In this document: piece by piece, positions 46,800 through 57,140 of the stretch
Layout: each line of letters starts with the position of its first letter
Numbering within the stretch: position 1 is the stretch's first letter
Source: Papilionanthe hookeriana x Papilionanthe teres
Lineage: Eukaryota; Streptophyta; Magnoliopsida; Asparagales; Orchidaceae
Assembly (NCBI GenBank): GCA_022702705.1
Contig: CM040429.1
Span: 108,229,943 to 108,293,942 of the forward strand
Direction of reading: 5' to 3'
DNA length: 64,000 nucleotides
The notes under the pieces: model-generated
Told to the model about the DNA's origin: nothing
Database searches by the model: none
What the model saw: the letters and a program-made list of their open reading frames with translations, nothing else
Program-made: the position numbers and the translations under genes

Positions 46800-47110
46800 A
46801 TTCATAGAGTCTAAAAACCTTCGGCTCAAATAAAATCGGGTCTAAAATCTTATTTAGATTCAAGTGACAATTGAATCTAAAAATCTAAAATCCAAATCCT
46901 TAGGCTCAAATAACATCGAGTCTAAAATTTTATTTAGATGCAAGTGACAATTGAATCTAAAAAATCTAAAATCCAAATCTTTAGGCTCAAATAACTTCGA
47001 GTCTAAAATCTTATTTACATTTAATTCACAATTGAATTTAAAAATCTAAAATCTAAATCTTTAGGCTCAAATGACATTGGGTCTAAAAATCTTATGACAA
47101 TTTAAAAATC
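46800..47110. repeat. 80-bp tandem repeat array
   Basis: Four units are marked by GGCTCAAAT at 46823, 46903, 46984 and 47063. Each contains a TCTAAAATC block and CAAGTGACAATTGAATC. Confidence 0.9.
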
Positions 47111-47840
47111 AAAACCAAACAAAATAAAAAATTTCACTAAACTTATTAAGTTCAGGTGACAACTGAATTTAAAAGTCTAGTTCCTAAATTCATTGAATTT
47201 AAATCAAAACCAATCGATATAAATTGAAATAAAAAACCAAATCGACATTTCAAGAAAAATTGGATATCCGACAACTCTGAAACAATTGACAATTTACTAA
47301 GTAATTTAAGTGTTATTTCTAATAATATTTTCTTTGCAGGATGAAAACAAATTTCGTTTAGATTTTCTTTGCATGTTATAGGATGTGCTAACTCTGTTTT
47401 GCAGGACGACTGATGACATAAAAAATAATAAAAAATGATAAAACTAAAACTTTTAGGTTAGCCACAAAACCTAAACATTCAACAAACAACAAAAATGACA
47501 TGACAATAAAGACAAAAAAACTGGAACTATTAGGATAGCCGACAATAAAGACAACAAAATAGTAACTATTAGGATAGTCACCAAATTTAAAGAAGAAGAA
47601 ATAAAACAAATGAAATAACAAAATAACACTAAAACAAGGACAAAAAAAATACTGACATTAACTTTGACATGATAAAATAAAAATCATAAATAAAATAACA
47701 AAAAAAAAATATCTATGGAAGATACCTCATGACATAAAAGACTAATATAATATCTCGTGAAAAAATAAGATAAACATTTGGAATAAAATATTTGTATGTT
47801 TACTTTCCTAAAAAGTATTCAGAAAAATTAGTTTTTAACA
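47111..47840. other. AT-rich spacer, no gene
   Basis: Homopolymer A runs and AAAATAA words occur. GGAACTATTAGGATAG is repeated twice near 47522-47577 with a 50-bp offset. No ORF with recognisable content is seen. Confidence 0.5.
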
Positions 47841-48130
47841 TTAATCAAGAGTTTTCTTAGGCAAAACTAGAATTGTCTGGGATGTAATTAACTATAGAAG
47901 CTTGCTTCTATAGGAGAAATAAAAAGAACCCAGAATAGTTTAAATACCTATAAATCTCTGGTTACCAGACTCGTGATTTTCCTAATAGGATAAGAACTTT
48001 CAAGAGTTCTCCCTATAAGGATATCACACTACCTTTCCTTAGATTGTCTATTTTGTTCCCTTCCTCTTACTCTTTTTCAAAAGGGGATAAAAGATTGGGG
48101 CAAGTTAAAATAGACTAGCGACTCCTTGAC
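47841..48130 (+). repeat. Family B forward terminus with primer-site-like sequence
   Basis: AGTTTTCTTAGG, TAACTATAGAAGCTTG and AAGAACCCAGAATAG match the terminal part of B1. The segment ends TTAAAATAGACTAGCGACTCCTTG. The last part resembles the TGGCGACTCC primer site of Tat/Ogre-type elements, which suggests an LTR 3' end near 48115. No gag follows on this strand: the next feature is an antisense accessory ORF. Confidence 0.5.
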
Positions 48131-48378
48131 ATTTGACATAATATGAGAATTGATGGCGACAAACCACGACAAATCGTTGCCATCAAACACATCACATATT
48201 ACAGCATAAAACATCGATCCAACACACAAACATCTGAATGTGCATAATAAAAATAATCCAACTATAATCTACACAACTTCAGAGTTCATATCAAAACACA
48301 ACAATGAATAAAAATCCATACATCATACAAGACAAATACAAACATAACAAACTCAAAAACAAAACAAAAAATCAAATC

Positions 48379-49512
48379 CTACTCATCATCATCATCTCTC
48401 TCATTCCAACCTCTGGATGGCACATAAGGTATAAAATAAGAATGAGAAGGCATCTCAGCACTATGATCTTTTCTAATCAGTCTATCCATGTACTGATGAT
48501 AGTTCTCCTCATAATCATCATGTTTCTGAATATACCTCTCAAGATTCTCTACCATTCCATCCATATCTCTAATATGCTCTCTGGTAAGACTCACCTTCTT
48601 CAAAATCTTCTGTAATAATCTAGTTTGTGAATCTCTGGAGGATGACATATGTGCAGTAGAAGCACGAGAAGTAGAAGCAGTAGAAGCAGAAGCACTGGAA
48701 GCTCTAACAGATCCTCCTTTCCAGCTAAATACTGAATGTAAAGTGTAAGTGTTCACGTTTACACTGGTAATAGGTCTAAGTGGCTGAAGAACCTCTTCCC
48801 ATGTTTCAGACTTAACACCAAACTGTTCACAAATTGAGTGAATTAGTGAAGGAAATCTCATACTTGCAGTAGTAGTAGCTCTGACACAGTTCAAAACATA
48901 ATAAAAAATAATAGCTCCAATATTTAAAGGCTTTCCCTGCGGAATACAATGGTTTAGAACAACTCTCTCTTTTGTAACTTCACTGATATGACTTGAAGGC
49001 AGAAGCTTAGATGAGACGAAGTAATGCCATGCCTTTGTAGTGACATTCAAATTAGAGGCTTGAAAATTCACTCTTCTTTCATTTGTAATTTTCCACAAAC
49101 CTCTTCCATCAGTAAGAAAGGCCAAAATCTCATCTAACCCTCCCTCAAAAGGATGATAATTCGCATAAAAACAAAACATCTCAGGAGGTAATCGGTAAAA
49201 AGTATTAATTATCGCAGGTAAAAAGTATTGTTGCCCTCTAAACATCACTAAATTTTCCTCAGTTGCTAGCAAGTTAGCATAGAACTCTCTCACCATAGAA
49301 ACAACTGCAACAGCGGAGAAGCAGCAGTATCTTTCCCAATTCCTTCTAGCAATCATCTCCTCAATATCTCCTTCTGTCTTACTAAAAACTCGTTCCAGAA
49401 TCAATTTCTGCGATGCGAGTGCATCGACGTAACGATTCTATGCTCGAGAACTGACAAATTTGTCATAATCAAATCTTACTTTCTCTTTTGAGTGTTTCGA
49501 CTTTGGAGCCAT
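48379..49512 (-). pseudogene. Large accessory ORF (plant transposon protein-like), one in-frame stop
   Basis: The likely start is ATG at 49512-49510 (MAPKSKHSKEKVRFDYDKF). The frame is open to 48379 except for one TAG at 49440-49438 (codon 25, between SSRA and NRYVDAL). Landmarks are WERYCCFSAVAVVSMVREFYANL, VMFRGQQYFLPAIINTFY, the KAWHYFVSSKLLPSSH and EVTKERVVLNHCI block, KPLNIGAIIFYYVL, PSLIHSICEQFGV and RPITSVNV. A Ser/Ala/Thr-rich linker, a heptad-like LTREHIRDMDGMVENLERYI segment and an acidic tail (RDDDDE) follow. Layout and motifs fit the putative plant transposon protein domain (Transposase_32-like) found downstream of integrase in some Athila elements. Its role is unknown. A second, broken copy lies at 38150-38945. 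Confidence 0.8.
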
Positions 49513-49879
49513 CTCTAAAAATTCACAAAAAATTCACCATAAATTCCAAATTTAAACTAAACTTGTTAACTGAACTTCTAAAGGCAAACTCCACAAATCT
49601 AAGCAATTTTTCATGCTTTTTCGCAAAATTTCACCATGAATAATGATTTTTAGATTTTTCAATAATGTACACAAAATACATGGTGAAAATAAAAAATTTT
49701 TACTTCGGAGTAGTGATCATACCTCAAGGAACTTAAATCCAATAAATTTCGGCGAAATCAGCTCTAAAATGATCCAAATTAATGATGCTCTTAGCTCCTA
49801 TTTCGCAAAATCGAGAGGTTCAAGGTGATGAGGGTGTTAAAAATGCAAATTTCAGTTTTTAACTGTAGAAAATTGATTT

Positions 49880-49975
49880 TCGCAAACCGGTGCCTATGCG
49901 CGAGGCATACAGCGCTTAGCCGCAAAATCTGGTGCTTATGCGACGTCGGTTTGGTGCTTAGCCGCCAGTGCCCAA
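49880..49975. other. GC-rich stem-type island upstream of the large accessory ORF
   Basis: CGCAAACCGGTGCCTATGCG, GCGCTTAGCCGC, GGTGCTTATGCG and GGTGCTTAGCCGCCAGTGCC lie in AT-rich DNA, introduced by TTTTTAACTG and followed by CCAATTTTTGG. That is the same framing as the stem-loop in LTR1-3. It lies about 370-460 bases upstream of the ORF start on its strand. Confidence 0.6.
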
Positions 49976-50339
49976 TTTTTGGCAATTAAGTTAATTCCAT
50001 CATAAATATGAGTTAATCACCTTTAATCACTTCAAATAATTATTTCTCCCCATACTCTTCTAATACTCCAAAAGTACACTTTAATCTCCAACGATTCCAC
50101 ACAAATCTTACACAAATAAAAACTTATATTACTTAAATATGAAAACACACTTAATACAAACTATAAATTTATATCCAAACATTTTGGATGAAATTCCCCA
50201 TTACATAAGTTCAAACACATGTAATTAACCACAAATTTGCATCATTGAAATGTAGTAAACACATGTAAAGTGCAGCAAACACATACATAAAAAAATAATC
50301 ACACACTTAAAACACTAAACACACATAACCACACTTAAT

Positions 50340-50744
50340 TTAATTCCAATCTCCATTAGGTGGATTATATCCAGAACCACCATTAGTTCTATTTGAACCA
50401 TCTGGAATGTAAATATGATAAAACGGACAATGATTAAAAGCTTTTACATCTTCTTCTTCTATCCATTTGTTCTTTAGAAACATCGCTTTATCCGCTTCTT
50501 TCACGTGATTTGTATGACTAAATTACATTTTAAGTTTCCATCCAATATGCGTTAAATGTGCATTAATTTCATTTACCTTTGCATCAATAGACTCCACATC
50601 GGTCTTGATCTTTGTAATCCTTTCTGTTATTCCTTGGATACTAACAGCCAGAAATCCATTATATAACTCTTGTGCACTATCACAAATAAACTTCTTCTTG
50701 TTGGCATCCTCTTTCTTCTTAACTTCGCTCTCCCAAGAAGACAT
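50340..50744 (-). pseudogene. Small accessory ORF, one in-frame stop
   Basis: The proposed start is ATG at 50744 (MSSWESEVKKKEDANKKKF). The frame also stays open upstream to 50810. It continues through ELYNGFLAVSIQGITERI and a heptad-like KIKTDVESIDAKVNEINAHL segment to a TAA at 50525-50523. It then resumes in the same frame for 60 codons (KEADKAMFLKNKW, FNHCPFYHIYIPDG, GYNPPNGDWN) to a TAA at 50342-50340. The total is 134 residues if the inner stop is ignored. I recognise no family. It sits between integrase and the large accessory ORF on the same strand. The coiled-coil character suggests a structural or binding role, by inference only. Confidence 0.55.
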
Positions 50745-50822
50745 TTTTGCACTCAAAATACTCTTTTTAAGACTCAGAGATGAAAATAAGAATTGGGGCA
50801 AGTATCTCATAAATTCAGGGCA

Positions 50823-50831
50823 TTTTTATAG
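50823..50831 (-). promoter_or_regulatory. TATA-like box before the small accessory ORF
   Basis: The minus strand reads CTATAAAAA, 80-90 bases upstream of the proposed ATG and about 115 bases downstream of a GC-rich stem island. The order stem, TATA, ORF copies that of the LTR. Function is inferred. Confidence 0.4.
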
Positions 50832-50944
50832 ACTTAAGAAGCCTTAAAACCGACCCTGGACGTTTTAAAACTCCTTAATAACTCCAAAAACTACTCAACC
50901 ATGATTTAGGCTTCTAGAACCTCATTTTTCACATTTTTTATAAC

Positions 50945-50990
50945 TGTGGCGCATATGCACCAACCAGCGCCACATAGTCGCCAGTGCACA
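50945..50990. other. GC-rich stem island upstream of the small accessory ORF
   Basis: TAACTGTGGCGCATATGCAC and CAGCGCCACATAGTCGCCAGTGC form partial complementary arms (GTGGCGC and GCGCCAC are perfect). The framing words AACTGTGGCG and GCCAGTGC are the same as in LTR2. Confidence 0.65.
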
Positions 50991-51159
50991 TTTTTGCACA
51001 GTTTTGCCAAACGTCAAAATCTTCATTCTGACTCCTCTAAGTCATCAAATAAGGTCAAATAAACACCACTATAACATAAAAAACTTCAAAATGCTACCAC
51101 ATTTCTCAAATCAAACCAAATAAAAGCACGTAAAGCAAACATAAAGCAAAGCACACCAA

Positions 51160-52520
51160 TAAATATGGGTTGACTCCCATAAAGTGCTTGGTTTAACGTC
51201 ATCAACCTGATATACCCAGAGCTTATTCTTAGTGACCCAACATCAGATTCTCATCAGGTTTAGATTGATTGGCTGAAAAGTAAGGTTTAAGTCTATGACC
51301 TTTCCCTTTAAATATTTTTACAGTCTTAGGATCATTAATATCCACAACTCCATATGAATAAACTTTCATCACAATAAATGGACCCATCTACCTGGACTTA
51401 AGTTTTCCAGCAAAAAATCTCAATTTAGCATTATATAGTAAAACTTTTTGCCCTGGCTCAAGATTTTTAGTAAGAATCTTCCAATCATGTCACAACTTCA
51501 TATTTTCTTTATAAATCTTAGCATTTTCATAAGATTCATTCCTTATCTCTTCAAGCTCATTTAATTGCAACAATCTCTTTTCTCCAGCATCTTTCAAATT
51601 AAAATTGAACTCTTTAAAAGCCTAATATACTTTATGCTTAAGTTCAACTGGTAAATGACAAGATTTTCCAAAAATTAGCCTATATGGGGACATTCTTATA
51701 GGAGTTTTGTAGGCAGTCCTATAGGTCCACAAAGCATAATCCAATTTGATTGACCAATCCTTTCTATTTGGATTAACTGTCTTTTCCAATATTCTTTTAA
51801 TTTCATGATTGAATAATTCAACCAAACCACTTGTCTGCGGATGATAAGCAGTAGCAATGCGATGGTTAATATGATATTTCTTTACTAACTTCTCCATAAT
51901 CGCATTTCTAAAATGACTTTCCCATCAGTTATGATTACTCTTGGTATTCCAAATCTGTAAATATATTCTTATTTAAAAACTTTGTAATACTTTGAGCATC
52001 ACATCGAGGTAAAGCAACAACTTATATCCATATAGAGACATAGTCTACTGCTATCAAAATGTATGTATTTCCGAAAGATGGTATAAATGGTCCCATGAAA
52101 TCTAACCCCCAAACGTAAAATATTTTAATTTCCTACATATAATTGAGGGGCACTTCATTTCTTCTAGAAATTTTGCCTACACGTGACATTGATCACAATT
52201 TTTAATATAACCATTAATATCCTTAAAAATTGTAGGCCAATAAAATCCAAATTGTAAAATTTTATATGCAATTTTATCAACTCCAAAATGTCCCCCATAA
52301 TCAGAATTATGACATTTTTTAATAATTTCATAAGTTTCTTCTAAAGGCACACATCTTCGAATAATCAAATCTTTTCTTTGTTTATATAAAAATGAGTCAA
52401 CCCAAAAATAAGTTTTAGCTTCAGATAGAAATTTCTTCTTCTCTTGGTATGTCAAACAATAGGGTAAAATATCACTGACAATAAAGTTTACAATGTCGGC
52501 ATACCACGGAACACACCACT
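51160..52520 (-). pseudogene. pol: Integrase of A7
   Basis: The zinc-binding part reads KKCHNSDYGGHFGVDK ... GFYWPTIFKDINGYIKNCDQC with its two His and two Cys (inside 52177-52881). The core is shifted and broken between 51898 and 52176. 51622-51897 carries IATAYHPQTSGLVELFNHEIK (catalytic Glu region), LDYALWTYRTAYKTPIRMSPYRL and CHLPVELKHK. A C-terminal part reaches about 51160, ending at the GGTTTAACGTC segment that closes Athila pol. Integrase would join element cDNA to host DNA in the nucleus. Stops make this copy inactive. Confidence 0.8.
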
Positions 52521-52995
52521 TATTAACAGCGAACAATTTTTCATCGGGAAAATGTTCATTAACTTCTTCAGCATCACAGAGAGATTTTTTAGTTCCAAGC
52601 CTGGACAGATGATCAGCAATTTGATTATCAGCACACTTACTATCTACTATTGCGAAATTAAATTCTTGCAAAAGAAGAATCCATCTAATCAATCTTGGTT
52701 TTGCATACTTCTTCTTCATTAAATACTTAATAGCAGAATGATCAGTATGCACCAAACATTTAGTTCCAATTAAATATGATTTGAATTTTTCGAAGGTAAA
52801 TACTATAGCTAATAACTCTTTATCAGTAGTGGTATAATTAATTTGAGCTTCATTAAGAGTTTTACTAGCATAGTAAACCAATTTAAAAATATTATCATAT
52901 TTCTAACCTAAAACAGCTCCAATAGCATAATCACTAGCATCACACATTAATTCAAAAGGTTTTTCCCAATTAGATGAAACTATAACATGTATAAT
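52521..52995 (-). pseudogene. pol: RNase H of A7
   Basis: CDASDYAIGAVLG is followed by a stop near 52904 (G*KYDN), then VYYASKTLNEAQINYTTTDKELLAIVF, SYLIGTKCLVHTDHSAIKYL, RLIRWILLLQEF and NQIADHLSRL. The acidic residues expected for RNase H (D in CDAS, E in KELLA, D in TDH, D in ADHLS) are all visible. Upstream the reading breaks off at about 52995 in NWEKPFEL..., where RT should begin. Confidence 0.82.
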
Positions 52996-53007
52996 TAATT
53001 TCTAATG

Positions 53008-53937
53008 AATTTTCTTCAATCATGGAAGTTGGCTGAGAAATTTCATCCCAAATTGGTCTATCTTCCTTGAAATTGCAGCAACTTGATTTGCTAGCATCGC
53101 AAAAGCATCAAATTCATAAATGTTGGCTACCTTTTTAGGATTTAACCTTTCAGGCCATTAAAAATTATTAGTAGCCATTTCTTCAATTAAAGTATAAGCA
53201 TCAGCAAACTGTTTAGACATCAATGAATCACCAGCAGCGGCATCGATAATAGATCTAAGAGATCCAATCAATTCATTGTAAAAGGTCTGAATTATTAACT
53301 AATCTGGTATCGAATGATGTGGACACTTTCTTAAGAGATCTTTAAAACGTTCACATGTTTCATATATAGATTCTCCTTTAAACTGAAAAAAAGGTGTAAT
53401 ATCATTTATAAGCTTCGCAGTCTTCGATGATGGAAAATATTTAGCAAGGAATTTTTGTGCTAAATCACCCCAAGTTCTGATAGATCCAGGTGCTAAAGAA
53501 TTTAACCAAATCTTAGTTTTATCCCTTAGTGAGAAAGGAAAAGTCTAAGTCTAATAGCATTGTCCGAAACACCATCGTATTTAAAAGTAGCGCAAAATTC
53601 TAGAAAATTGACAAAATGTAAATTAGGATCTTCAGTTGATGCTCCCCCAAACTGATTATTAGATACCATATGGATCATAGCATGTTTAAGTTCAAATGAA
53701 TTAGCAGCTACAGCAGGGTGTTGAATACTACCATGAAGTTCATCTATTGTAGGGTTAGCATAATCACTTAAAGGTCTAAATTCTCGATGAATTTCAACAT
53801 TTTGATGATCTTGATTTGCCATTTCTTGAATATTTTTATCTTTTTCTGTATTTTTAATTTTTTTATTTTTCTGATAGTTATCTCTAATTCAGAATCGTAA
53901 GGCACGAGTCCCTCAAAACCTGAACTACGCATACACA
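53008..53937 (-). pseudogene. gag: gag of A7, N-terminal part
   Basis: The ATG is at about 53937-53935 (MRSSGFEGLVPYDSELE). After a frame change in the lysine-rich stretch, 53526-53822 reads MANQDHQNVEIHREFRPL, AANSFELKHAMIHMVSNNQFGG, EDPNLHFVNFLEFC and RLRLF, then shifts. Later segments reach the IEENS region at about 53010, where it joins RNase H sequence across the deletion. Confidence 0.8.
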
Positions 53938-54031
53938 ATTAACAAAATAAAATAAACCACACTAAAAAAAACAATGAAAAGTAAAAGCTTAATTTTTCTT
54001 AAATTTTGTTTAAATGATATTTTAATTAATT

Positions 54032-54050
54032 TCCCCGGCAACGGATGCTG
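54032..54050 (-). other. Primer-binding site of A7 (decayed)
   Basis: The minus strand reads CAGCATCCGTTGCCGGGGA at the position of TGGCGCCGTTGCCGGGGA, 6 bases from the LTR7 terminus. The 3' part is intact and the 5' part damaged. Confidence 0.75.
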
Positions 54051-54056
54051 AAAACT

Positions 54057-55823
54057 TGATCCCCGAATATTTACCCTTACATTTTCTAATTTATATTTCT
54101 TTCCAATGATATTATCTCTTTCTTTGCAACGACGCCAAAAACTTGATTCTGAAGCAAATAAGAGATCTATTTTAATTATTTTATAATATGGGATTCTACA
54201 CAAGTATACGTATCATTTATCAAGTAATATACGATTTTTTTATTAAGCCCTGAGATATCGAACCCACAGGGAAATGTCTAAAATTTTAAAGAAATAAGAA
54301 AAAGAACTTTTTACTTTTTAAAATGATTTTGTAAAGTAAGTTTTAAGTTATAAAGTTTTTCAATTTGTTTTTGGTATTTTCTGAATAAAAAGTAAAGAAA
54401 ACAACTAAAATTAACACAACTATAAAATAGTATGAAAACAAATGAGAATAAAATATATTTTTCCTCTTTCAATGAATCAGTAATAATTATGAAATTTTGT
54501 TGTGGAAGTATCTAAGTGTGTTATGCCGACTAGAAGCAATTATATTCTTTACCCTTACTTGGTTCTATAAAGAACATTGATTAATTTGAAGTTTTGAAAT
54601 CATTGAGATGGGTTAAGCAGGGAAGATACTAGTTCTCACTCTAGAGTTCCCTCTATTCTCTCCACCTGGGGGCTAACATCACATAACAAAATTTAAAACA
54701 TCAAACCAAATTATGGTCGTTAGCCTGTCACTCTAAAGTCCTCTAATTTTACTCCACATTAAAAACATATCTTCCTATTTATTTGCACCTAATCATATGG
54801 ACTACAATTCTTACCCATACAATTGCATGTGATTCTTTCTAATTGTTGATTGAGACAATACCGCATTGGTTCTTACATGTTCTCACAACAAATTTTAACA
54901 TCTTAATTGGCCAAATTAAGAGGTAAATGAAGTGCAAGGTAGTGAATCATTACAACTTCTTCCAACATTGAAATTCTGTACTTCACACAACTTCCTTCCA
55001 TAATTTAATTACTTCATCATTTAAAAGGAAAAAGATAAATAAAACTACTCATAACTCATGGAGAAAACACAATCATAACTTGATTTGAAAGTAGAAATCA
55101 TAGTGAAAACTGAACAAGTCGTACTTTAAAACCAAATGTAAAACAAGATAAACACTTATTTGAAAATGTTCTCCACAAGACTCTTGAAGTTCCTTTAAAA
55201 CTTTGCTTTCTTTTTACAAGATACAATAGAGGTCGGCCCTAAACTCCATTGACTCCGAATCTCTATTCTACTTTTAATAAAAACTAGACAATTGATAATA
55301 AAAGTGGTGAAGTGGAAAGGTGTGCTCTCAATAACTCTCTAACATAAACTTTACTCTTAACACTAATCACACCCTTCAACAACAACCATTTTTCTGATCT
55401 TTAAGTCATCTTTTAAAAATTTTCCAAAAGGTGCCTTGGTTTCTCTTCAAATCATGTCCAGATTCAATGTATCCACCAAAGAATATATCTCTTCATTCAA
55501 ATATGCCGCCCAAAAAAAGTTAAGGAAGTTACCATCAAAAGTTAATTCAAACACCCCTTGAAAATGACACCAAATTTGATTTAATTCGTAATTTTTAACT
55601 GTCGCGCCTATGCGTTAAGGATCCGGTGCTTAGCCGCCACAGGTCAAATTGTTCATTCTTCAAGTTTTTGCTCCAAATTTGATCCTCTTTTGCTCCTTTC
55701 ATCATAGTCAGTCATTTTGATCATACCTACAAAAAAACACAGATATACTTTCCATTAAAATGCAATATAATAAAAAAAGGTATAAAAATGTATTTAAAAA
55801 CACTATATATTTTAGGTGTATCA
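54057..55823 (-). repeat. LTR7
   Basis: This 1767-bp LTR starts at 55823 (minus strand TGATACACC) and ends ...TTCGGGGATCA at 54057. An extra primer-like segment (plus strand TTGCAACGACGCCAAAAACTTGAT, 54124-54147) lies inside its 3' end. It is closer to LTR6 than to LTR1-3, sharing this segment and the following AAAGAAAGAGATAATATCATTGG. A GC island lies at 55600-55640 (GCGCCTATGCG, GGTGCTTAGCCGCC). Confidence 0.85.
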
Positions 55824-56294
55824 CTAACAATAACCAAAAATGGGTGAATAATTAGAACAAGCATATAGGTAGTTGGCAAAACCCAGGAAAACAACCTCAA
55901 AAGCCTCAATACCCACAAGGAGTCTAGGGTAACTCCCAAAACCAAAAAAATTACTTATCAAGGAATTAGTAATTCAAATGGGGAACTCATTTTAAATTCA
56001 AGCTATAGTCATAAAAAATTGGAAACACAATTAGGACAGTTAGTGAGCTCAACAAATAATAGACCCCTAGGAGCACTGTCAAGCAATATTGAAGTAAATC
56101 TAAAAGATAAGAATTTAGAGGCGTGCATGGTGATAGGAATCAGGACAGGAGTAGAAAAGAAAGACAACCCACCAAAGGCTAATACAAATATGAAACCTTT
56201 GTTAGGCAGAGTGTGCTCAACAATCTCGATTGACCCAGATGAAAGTCTTCCACCTCCATTCCCGCAAAGGCTGCAAAAGCCAGGAGCCTGGTAG
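55824..56294 (+). pseudogene. gag: gag C-terminal spacer fragment
   Basis: The first part reads GSWQNPGKQPQKPQYPQG with stops. 56019-56294 then reads METQLGQLVSSTNNRPLGALSS and DESLPPPFPQRLQKPGAW. The NLETQ-GQL and PPPFPQRL blocks are those that lie between gag and protease. It is a different subfamily from A1-A7. Confidence 0.7.
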
Positions 56295-56640
56295 TTTCAC
56301 CATTTTATATGCCTAATAACTGAGTTTAGTAGAATGAAACTCTATCATGTACGGGCTAGTGTTAATATTATGCCTCTGAACATTTTAAAACACCTGGGAA
56401 ACAACTGGGAAGAGGAGAAATTAAGCCGTCCAATTTGACCCTCTGGTTAGGAGAAAGCCTACCCATTATTATGGAAACATTTACGTCCTTGACAAATTTT
56501 GTAATGTTGGATTTGAAAGCTAATAAGGATATGCATGTGATTCTAACAAGACCCTTCGTAGCCACGGGCAGATCCATTATTGATGTTGATGAGAGGAATG
56601 CAATTTTGCAAAAAACTGATTAAGTAGTTATATCTGATGT
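56295..56640 (+). pseudogene. pol: Protease fragment with lost catalytic aspartate
   Basis: HVRASVNIMPLNILKHLG corresponds to CDLGASINLMPLSIFKRLG, with the catalytic D read as H and G as R. After a frame change, 56435-56623 reads FVMLDLKANKDMHVILTRPFVATGRSIIDVDE. It is not functional. Confidence 0.7.
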
Positions 56641-57140
56641 CTTAAAATCAACAGACCTTTCCCAAGCATATAAGAATAATCAAATTTTTAAAGAACTGAA
56701 ATAGTGGCTAGGATTGTAAGAATCTAATAAATGGAATTTGAGGATGTCAACTTGGAAGAGCAACAAATTATTAATGAATTTCTGAGGAATTTGACCGATG
56801 AAATATTACTCTTCCGGTAGAAGAAGCTCAACAACTAAGCCCAGATTGGTTAAGGGACCACCTTAGTCGACCTATTGGAATCATTTGTGATTATCTGACT
56901 GAAAGTGAGAGGTTGTTGCATAGCCTCCATCAGTGGGTAGAACGAGATAGAAATTTTTAGGAAGAGATCGAGAACATGAACCTACTCGAATCCTTGGGTC
57001 ATTGTGAAATTGAAATGAACGATCAAGGATTACTAAGTTGGAACTTTGATCTTGGAGACCCTATGTAGGGCAATGCCAGAGACTTCGTCATGTTGAGGAT
57101 ATTAAACCAAGTGATATCTTGGGAGGCAACCTAAGTGTTA

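Larger units (their letters stand above)
48130..55823 (-). mobile_element. Athila element A7 with accessory ORFs, RT and protease deleted
   Basis: The order leftwards from LTR7 is primer site, gag (N-terminal two-thirds), a deletion join at about 53000, RNase H, integrase, a small accessory ORF and a large accessory ORF. RT, protease and gag C-terminus are missing. No 3' LTR of the Athila type is present. The left end meets a B-family terminus at about 48115-48130. Confidence 0.8.
55824..57140 (+). mobile_element. Decayed plus-strand Athila relative (gag tail, protease, pol end)
   Basis: It runs in the opposite direction to A7 and begins exactly at the LTR7 edge. It has the gag C-terminal spacer, a damaged protease, an unrecognised stretch (56700-57060) and a segment GATATTAAACCAAGTG ... 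TTGGGAGGCAACCTAAG (57097-57135) like the pol end of Athila elements. RT, RNase H and integrase are missing. Confidence 0.65.

Noticed and set aside
45425..47110. CRISPR-like regular repeats
   Set aside because: Units are directly adjacent without unique spacers, and the context is plant retroelement DNA.
48304..48615. Plus-strand 103-codon frame
   Set aside because: It is the antisense shadow of the large accessory ORF and has no independent support.
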